From Erysipelotrichaceae bacterium (GTDB lineage: Bacteria > Bacillota_I > Bacilli_A > Erysipelotrichales > Erysipelotrichaceae): a DNA stretch of 64,000 nt. A program made the translations under genes and the position numbers. The notes under the pieces are model-generated. The model was not told where the DNA came from. It searched no databases and saw only the letters and a program-made list of their open reading frames with translations. Of this stretch, positions 58,952 through 64,000 are shown piece by piece (position 1 is the stretch's first letter; every line of letters begins with the position of its first letter). Location: positions 1 through 64,000 of the forward strand of contig JAFYHQ010000033.1 in assembly GCA_017539105.1 (NCBI GenBank), written 5' to 3'.

Positions 58952-59581
58952 ATGGAACCGGATTGTAATGAACTGACAGGTTATCTGCAAAAAGGAAAGC
59001 TGACTCAGCTTCCTTCGAAACGAAAGAAGAAACTTTTAGCATTGGTCTGGCTTGCCGAGCATATCCCTGCTGATCGAATCTTCAGCGAAAAGGAATTCAA
59101 TGAACTGCTGAATCAGCTGCATACGTTTCAAGATCCCGCGACACTGCGAAGAGAACTCTACGATTACTTTCTGATCAACAGAAGTCCGTATGGCAAAGAA
59201 TATCATCTGAATCCGAAACGTCCTACTCTTGAAGAACTGCTGGAAAAACATTGCGGCAATACCGATTCGAAGAAGACAGCAGAAACTTTATATGAAAAAG
59301 ACGGCAAGTCTTCGATCATCAACGATAGCGATAGAAATCCTGAAGATGCGGAAGATTTCAGGAACAGGATCCATGCGGAAGCTCTGAAACGCGTGCAGGC
59401 GATCCGTCCTGAGATCACTTCGGTCATCGATCGATATCCTACGGAAGCCTATTTCCAGCAGATCTGGGACTATCCCGGAGCCTGGTACACGATCGTCGCG
59501 ATTCCCGAAGACGTTAAAAGCAAAGAAGCACTGATCGATATGATCGTCAGAGATACATTAAAAGGATCTCAAAACAAATAG
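58952..59581 (+). CDS. DUF2087-containing protein
   Basis: The N-terminal half of this 209-residue protein fits DUF2087: GKLTQLPSKRKKKLLALVWLAEHI, R-I-F-S-E-K-E-F-N-E-L-L, LRRELYDYFLINRSPYGKEY. This domain is often attached to regulators or found alone in Firmicutes, possibly as a small winged-helix fold. The C-terminal half (about 125-209: RVQAIRPEITSVIDRYPTEAYFQ) is not recognised and may be a second domain. The ATG at 58952, with AGAGGAT upstream, is used instead of a frame start that lies inside the YdeI-like gene. Confidence 0.78.
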   Translation: MEPDCNELTGYLQKGKLTQLPSKRKKKLLALVWLAEHIPADRIFSEKEFNELLNQLHTFQDPATLRRELYDYFLINRSPYGKEYHLNPKRPTLEELLEKHCGNTDSKKTAETLYEKDGKSSIINDSDRNPEDAEDFRNRIHAEALKRVQAIRPEITSVIDRYPTEAYFQQIWDYPGAWYTIVAIPEDVKSKEALIDMIVRDTLKGSQNK

Positions 59582-59590
59582 GAGAACGAA

Positions 59591-61666
59591 ATGGACAAAA
59601 GATATGAACCCTTGTTTCAGCCATGGAGGATCGGAAACGTCGAAATCAAAAACAGGATCGTGATGCTGCCGATGGAAGGTACGAACATGATCCAATGGGA
59701 GGCCAAGACCGGTTTTGTGAAAAACATAGGCGCTTTCTATCGGGATCGCAAAGACAACAATATCGGTTTGTTTATTCCCGGGTTGATTCCGCTTGTCAGT
59801 ATTGTAGGTGAAAAATGGATCTATGAACATCCTGAGGTTTTTAAGCCGGTCAGACCGATCGTAAAGGAGATACATGACAGCGGAGCGAAAATCTTTTTCC
59901 AGCTCAGTGCCGGCGCGGGCAGATCGATGATCCTGCCTCAGCTGCTGAAACTATTCGTGAAAAAAGGCCTGATCAGGAATCTCTCTTCGAAACTGATCAT
60001 GTCGAAATGGTGGTGGTCCGCTCCGGATGACAATGAGCCGAATGTATGGGATCCGGATGTCAGAATGGGCGAATTCACCTCGGATATGATAAGCCGTTTC
60101 GTTTATGCATTCGGACAGACCGCAAAACTGTGCAAAGACGCAGGCGTGGATGGCGTGGAGATCCATGCGGTTCATGAAGGATATCTCCTGGATCAGTTTG
60201 CGATGCCTTATACCAATCATCGGAATGACTGCTATGGAGGCAGTCTGGAAAACAGGCTTCGCTTTGCCTGCGAGGTCGTGAAAGAGATCAAGAAAGTGTG
60301 CGGCGATGATTATCCCGTTTCTCTTCGCTATTCCGTCTGTTCCATGACAAGAGGTTTCAATAAAGGAGCGGTTCCGGGAGAAGTGTTTACAGAAGTCGGA
60401 CGATCGATGGAAGAATCCCAAAAAGCGATCCAAATCCTTGAAGAAGCAGGATATGACATGTTCAATTGCGACAATGGAACCTATGATGCCTGGTATTGGG
60501 CTCATCCTCCGGTCTATGCGCCTTTGAATATGAATCTTTCTTATGTGGAACATATCAGGCAATTCACATCGAAACCTGTCGTCTGCGCAGGACGCATGCA
60601 GCCGGAAGAAGCGGCGGATTCGATCGCTGCGGGAAAGATCGATGCCATGGGAATCGGACGTCAGCTCTTGTGTGATCCTGAATTCGTTACCAAGATCAAA
60701 GAAGAACGGATGGAAGAGATCCGTCCGTGCATTGCCTGTCATGGCGCTTGTCTGCCTTTCTGCGGTTTGAACGGAAAAGGAACGGATATCGATCCGCTGC
60801 ATCCGGATATGGGCAGATGTGTCCTGAATCCATGGACCAACAACGAATTGAAGTATTCCCTGAAACCTGCAAGACATCCGAAAAAGATTGCGATCATCGG
60901 CGGAGGCATCGGAGGCATGGAAACAGCCATTCAGGCTTCGAAACGCGGACATGAGGTCGATCTTTATGAAAAAACGGATCGGCTGGGAGGTGCGTTCATT
61001 GCGGCCAGCGCAATGTCTTTCAAAGAAAAGGACAAGCAGCTTCTTCAATGGTATGAACATACTTTGAAGCAGACGGATGTCCGGATTCATTTCAATACGG
61101 AAATCAGCGATCTTGATGATCTGAATGCGGATATCATCGTAGTCGCAGTAGGCGCCAAAGCGAAAACACTGCCGATTCCGGGCATAGAGCACGCCATTAC
61201 CGCAATCGATTTTCTCAACGGATCACAGGAATGCGGCGAGAACGTCGCGGTGATCGGCGGAGGCTTGACAGGTTGCGAGATCGCTTATGAACTTGCGTTA
61301 AAAGGCAAGAAACCTGTGATCGTAGAAGCGACGGAAAACATCCTCGGCGCAAAAGGGATCTGCATGGCAAATTCATCGATGCTGAAGGAACTTCTGCGTT
61401 ATCATGAAGTACCTGTTTATACATCTTCCACGGTCGAATCGATCGATGGACACAGCATCACTCTGAAAACGTCAAAAGGAACGGCTGTACTACGTGCAGA
61501 TACCGTGATTCTGTCTGTCGGTTATCTGTCTGACAAACGTTTTGCTGAAGAAAAAGAAACAAAGAAAAAGAATAAAGTATTCTTTGTCGGAGACTGCGAC
61601 CAGGTAGGCAGTCTGAAAACAGTCATAAGACAGGCCTATGAAACCATACAGAAGATCTCTTATTGA
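59591..61666 (+). CDS. Old Yellow Enzyme-family NADH:flavin/FAD oxidoreductase with 4Fe-4S cluster
   Basis: This 691-residue enzyme matches the 2,4-dienoyl-CoA reductase/BaiCD/enoate reductase group. An N-terminal FMN TIM barrel (about 1-360: LFQPWRIGNVEIKNRIVMLPM, GVDGVEIHAVHEGYLLDQF, Y-G-G-S-L-E-N-R) is followed by the cluster ligands CIACHGACLPFC and M-G-R-C near 380-415. FAD (AIIGGGIGGMETAI) and NAD(H) (VIGGGLTGCEIAYELA) Rossmann domains come next. It reduces activated C=C bonds with NADH. The substrate is unknown; relatives act on cinnamates, fatty acyl-CoAs or steroid acids. AGGAGAACGAA lies before the ATG. Confidence 0.92.
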   Translation: MDKRYEPLFQPWRIGNVEIKNRIVMLPMEGTNMIQWEAKTGFVKNIGAFYRDRKDNNIGLFIPGLIPLVSIVGEKWIYEHPEVFKPVRPIVKEIHDSGAKIFFQLSAGAGRSMILPQLLKLFVKKGLIRNLSSKLIMSKWWWSAPDDNEPNVWDPDVRMGEFTSDMISRFVYAFGQTAKLCKDAGVDGVEIHAVHEGYLLDQFAMPYTNHRNDCYGGSLENRLRFACEVVKEIKKVCGDDYPVSLRYSVCSMTRGFNKGAVPGEVFTEVGRSMEESQKAIQILEEAGYDMFNCDNGTYDAWYWAHPPVYAPLNMNLSYVEHIRQFTSKPVVCAGRMQPEEAADSIAAGKIDAMGIGRQLLCDPEFVTKIKEERMEEIRPCIACHGACLPFCGLNGKGTDIDPLHPDMGRCVLNPWTNNELKYSLKPARHPKKIAIIGGGIGGMETAIQASKRGHEVDLYEKTDRLGGAFIAASAMSFKEKDKQLLQWYEHTLKQTDVRIHFNTEISDLDDLNADIIVVAVGAKAKTLPIPGIEHAITAIDFLNGSQECGENVAVIGGGLTGCEIAYELALKGKKPVIVEATENILGAKGICMANSSMLKELLRYHEVPVYTSSTVESIDGHSITLKTSKGTAVLRADTVILSVGYLSDKRFAEEKETKKKNKVFFVGDCDQVGSLKTVIRQAYETIQKISY

Positions 61667-61748
61667 TGATCGGACAAAACAAAGCAATCTATGACAGGAT
61701 TCTGATTGCTGATGCTTCTATAATCAGTCATGTGAGGAGGGATAGCGA

Positions 61749-62585
61749 ATGAACTGGATCTCAGCCATCAACAATGCTATCGGTTATATGGAAGACCATC
61801 TGTGCGAGCAGATCACGCTTACGGATATCGCCAAGAGCGTGGATCTTTCTCCCTTTCATTTCCAGCGGGCATTTTCTCTTCTGACCGGCATGTCTCCTGC
61901 GGAATATCTGCGGAAAAGACGTCTTTCTCAAGCGGGAGCGGATCTGATCAATCAAGAGAAAGTCATCGATGTCGCATTGAAGTACTGCTACGACTCTCCG
62001 GAGAGCTTTACGAAAGCTTTCACAAGGTTTCATGGCTGTACACCTGTGCAGGCCAGAAAAGGAAGTCCCATTCAGTTCATGAACCGTTATACCGTCCGTT
62101 TAACGATTGAAGGAGGTTCCATTTTGGAATATACGATTGAAAAATGGGAAGCAACGGATCTTCTCATGCATGCGAAAGATTTTCATCCGGAAACAAGCGA
62201 AAAGGAAATCCCTTTGTTCTGGTATGAGTATTATGCCAACAAAGAGTACAGAAAGGTTCCTGGTTATCTTGGGATCTGCGCGCAAAAGAAAACAGACAGC
62301 GATGAATTCCGCTATGGGATCGGCTGCAAGGCTTCGGATGTGAACGGCATTCCGGAAGGCTTTGAAATCATCCACATTCCGGAATATACCTGGGCAGTCT
62401 TCAAATGTGTCGGACCATCTCCTGATGCCATTCAGGCGATGTGGGAAAAGATCTACAAGGAATGGCTGCCGGTTGCCGAATATGAGCTGATTCCGGACTA
62501 TGATATCGAGAACTATCTTCCGGGAGATCCGTCTTCCAAAGACTATGTCAGCGAGATCTGCATTCCGGTCAGAAAACGCGGCTGA
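61749..62585 (+). CDS. AraC-family regulator with GyrI-like effector domain
   Basis: In this 278-residue protein the AraC DNA-binding domain is N-terminal (about 1-105): ITLTDIAKSVDLSPFHFQRAF, GMSPAEYLRKRRLSQAGADL, YDSPESFTKAFTRFHGCTP. The rest is a GyrI/Rob-type small-molecule-binding domain (about 115-278: FEIIHIPEYTWAVFKCVGP, YELIPDYDIENYLP). Such proteins sense xenobiotics or metabolites. A TATAAT (61719-61724) and AGGAGG precede the ATG. It may control the oxidoreductase run upstream, but that is inference. Confidence 0.9.
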   Translation: MNWISAINNAIGYMEDHLCEQITLTDIAKSVDLSPFHFQRAFSLLTGMSPAEYLRKRRLSQAGADLINQEKVIDVALKYCYDSPESFTKAFTRFHGCTPVQARKGSPIQFMNRYTVRLTIEGGSILEYTIEKWEATDLLMHAKDFHPETSEKEIPLFWYEYYANKEYRKVPGYLGICAQKKTDSDEFRYGIGCKASDVNGIPEGFEIIHIPEYTWAVFKCVGPSPDAIQAMWEKIYKEWLPVAEYELIPDYDIENYLPGDPSSKDYVSEICIPVRKRG

Positions 62586-62608
62586 ACGATCCCGAAAACA
62601 GTTGAAAC

Positions 62609-62642
62609 AAAAAACCTTAGAACGCATGATTCTAAGGTTTTT
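62609..62642. terminator. Bidirectional terminator between AraC gene and pgi
   Basis: AAAAAACCTTAGAA and TTCTAAGGTTTTT pair around a seven-base loop, with A and T runs on both sides for the two converging genes. Confidence 0.9.
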
Positions 62643-62648
62643 CTTGTT

Positions 62649-63920
62649 TTATTCTTTGCCTAAGAGACTGAACATCTTTTTCTTATAGACTTCCACACCC
62701 GGCTGATTGAATGGGTTGATATCGATCAGGTAGCAGCTCATGCCGCATGCCAGGAAGAAGAAATAGATCATGTAGCCGAAGCTTCTGGCACTATTGTCTT
62801 TCAGATGAATGACCATGTTCGGGTTCTTTCCTTCTTCGCTATGCGCGGACAAGGTTCCTTCAAACGCCATCTGGTTGACCCAGGACAGCGCCTTGCCGGA
62901 AAGATAGTTCATATGATCGAGATCTTCCGTGTCATCCGGGAAAATGAGGTCCTGCGGCATATGATCGATATAGAGAATCGTTTCATATTCCATCTTGGTA
63001 CCTTCCTGGATGAACTGGCCTAAGGAATGCAGGTCGGTAGAGAAGCATGCGCTAGTCGGAAGTACGCCTTTGAATTCCTTGCCCTCGGATTCGCCAAACA
63101 GCTGTTTCCACCATTCCGCGATCATCGTAAGCTGCAGATGATAGGTAATGAAATATTCTGCGTTATAGCCCTTCTCATTCAGGATCCGGCGCATGACCGC
63201 ATACTGATAAGCGGGATTGCTTAAGAGATCGTCATTGTTGAGATCGTTGTAGGCATCCAAAGAGCCTTGCATCAGTTCTACGATATTCACGCCTGTCAAA
63301 GACAACGGCAGCAAGCCGACTGCTGTAAATACGGAATAGCGTCCGCCGATATTATCAGGAATCACGAACTCCTCATAGCCTTCCTGATCTGCCAGCGCTT
63401 TTAAGGTACCCTTCCTTGCGTCCGTGGTCGCATAGATACGGTTCTTGGCGTCTGCTCCATATTTTTCTTCCATGAATTTCTTAAATATACGGAAAGAAAT
63501 GGAAGTTTCTGTCGTTGTTCCGGATTTCGAAATGACATTCAGCACGACTTCCCTGTCTTTGATATGTTCAAGAACCTGTGAAAGATAGGTATGTGAGAAG
63601 GTATTCCCGATGAAGATCACTTCGATCCCATCGTTCGGATAGAGGCCTTTGATCATTTCGATCGCTGCTCTGGCTCCAAGATAAGAACCGCCGATGCCGC
63701 AAACCAGCACGGTATCGTACTTCCCTTTCATCCGTTCCGTGAGGTCCAGGATGCGCTGGAATTCTTCCTTGTCGTAATTCAGCGGCCAATCGATCCAACC
63801 CAGATAATCGCTTCCTGCACCGATCTTCTGATGCATATCATGGTGGATCTGTTTCACGCGATCCCGGTAACTGTCGAAATCGACTTCTGTCGTGATATGT
63901 CCTAAATCTAAACTAATCAT
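62649..63920 (-). CDS. pgi: Glucose-6-phosphate isomerase
   Basis: Pgi interconverts glucose-6-phosphate and fructose-6-phosphate in glycolysis. The 423-residue protein is of the short Firmicute type. It has TVLVCGIGGSYLGARAAIEMI, VISKSGTTTETSISFRIF, N-I-G-G-R-Y-S-V-F-T-A-V-G, ESEGKEFKGVLPTSACFSTDLHSLGQ (active-site Glu and His) and NPFNQPGVEVYKK, the C-terminal signature with the catalytic Lys. AAAGGGAGAAAAG precedes the ATG, which overlaps the end of the upstream gene. Confidence 0.97.
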   Translation of the reverse strand: MISLDLGHITTEVDFDSYRDRVKQIHHDMHQKIGAGSDYLGWIDWPLNYDKEEFQRILDLTERMKGKYDTVLVCGIGGSYLGARAAIEMIKGLYPNDGIEVIFIGNTFSHTYLSQVLEHIKDREVVLNVISKSGTTTETSISFRIFKKFMEEKYGADAKNRIYATTDARKGTLKALADQEGYEEFVIPDNIGGRYSVFTAVGLLPLSLTGVNIVELMQGSLDAYNDLNNDDLLSNPAYQYAVMRRILNEKGYNAEYFITYHLQLTMIAEWWKQLFGESEGKEFKGVLPTSACFSTDLHSLGQFIQEGTKMEYETILYIDHMPQDLIFPDDTEDLDHMNYLSGKALSWVNQMAFEGTLSAHSEEGKNPNMVIHLKDNSARSFGYMIYFFFLACGMSCYLIDINPFNQPGVEVYKKKMFSLLGKE

Positions 63921-64000
63921 TCTTTTCTCCCTTTAGCCATTCCGGCATCATTTTTTCGATCGTCTTGAAACCGATGGCATCTTCCGGCATTCCTTCGAAA
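63913..64000 (-). CDS. 3' end of an unidentified gene
   Basis: An open frame enters from the right edge and ends in TAG at 63913-63915, overlapping the pgi start by eight bases. The visible 28 residues read FEGMPEDAIGF, then KTIEKMMPEWLKGEKND. I do not recognise a family from so little. The overlap and the pgi ribosome site inside it suggest that pgi is translated from the same mRNA as this gene. Confidence 0.6.
   Translation of the reverse strand, partial: FEGMPEDAIGFKTIEKMMPEWLKGEKND

Noticed and set aside
59951-61192. 413-residue open frame on the minus strand
   Set aside because: It is an antisense shadow of the Old Yellow Enzyme family gene; it has no motif and no ribosome site.
1-64000. 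CRISPR array, prophage, toxin-antitoxin or defence island
   Set aside because: I saw no regularly spaced repeats, integrase, phage structural genes or recognisable defence genes; apart from the IS tip the window is core and metabolic genome.

Overview
The window looks like the chromosome of a low-GC Firmicute, most probably an Erysipelotrichia-type (Erysipelotrichaceae-like) bacterium. The evidence is gene content and order: infC-rpmI-rplT, gpsB/rnpB/recU/ponA, priA-rsmB-rlmN-prpC-prkC-rpe, sufCDSUB, rny-ymdB, a type-B RNase P RNA, strong AGGAGG-type ribosome binding sites and sigma-A-like promoters. Base composition is moderate (roughly mid-40s %GC by eye). Most genes lie on the minus strand, and there is no gene-free stretch above 300 bases. 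I see no phage, CRISPR array or defence island. The only mobile DNA is the tip of an IS3-like element at the left edge.

Layout. 1-0.85 kb: IS tip, an acetyltransferase and tRNA-Glu. 0.86-2.3 kb: rplT, rpmI and infC behind an attenuator leader. 2.3-5.8 kb: an operon of rdgB, a Lit-like membrane protein, trmL, a phosphodiesterase, a small coiled-coil protein and a polysaccharide deacetylase. 5.8-13.3 kb: phoH, a PfkB kinase, rpsU, deoC, a degenerate MurE-like protein, mtaB, rsmE and a CorC-like transporter with a structured leader. 13.3-19 kb: an orphan radical SAM protein, a SpoU-like methyltransferase, an FAD enzyme, a TetR regulator, rpsO and malQ. 19-22.5 kb: two secreted lipoprotein glycosidases (GH53 and GH13). 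22.5-25.2 kb: ftsZ, ftsA and rpmB. 25.2-32.7 kb: rpe, prkC, prpC, rlmN, rsmB and priA. 32.7-37.4 kb: the SUF iron-sulfur operon. 37.5-39.8 kb: foldase-like proteins and a HIT protein. 39.8-45.6 kb: ymdB, rny, a HAD phosphatase, recA, pgsA, rnpB and gpsB. 45.6-53.2 kb: recU, a class A PBP, an Asp23-like protein, rsmF, a truncated ribF, truB and a TtcA-like protein. 53.2-56.1 kb: a P-type cation ATPase behind a probable manganese (yybP-ykoY) riboswitch. 56.2-62.6 kb: a plus-strand accessory run of esterase, two acetyltransferases, YdeI-like, DUF2087-like, an Old Yellow Enzyme family oxidoreductase and an AraC regulator. 62.6-64 kb: pgi and the end of an unknown gene.

The most unusual signal is shared by many transcription units. 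At least eleven genes have a -10-like hexamer (TATAAT or a close variant) ending exactly six bases before the ATG, and no Shine-Dalgarno sequence. Four more have seven or eight bases. This geometry puts the transcription start on or next to the start codon, so these genes are predicted to make leaderless mRNAs. They sit among ordinary genes with strong AGGAGG-type sites. The gene for IF3, the factor that polices start codons, has an ATA start codon and sits behind a terminator/antiterminator leader. Other points of interest are FtsA and MurE homologues that lack their nucleotide-binding or catalytic motifs, a RibF without its riboflavin-kinase signature, and the ATPase leader, whose duplicated hairpin arms form mutually exclusive structures.

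All calls come from reading the sequence; no database search was possible.
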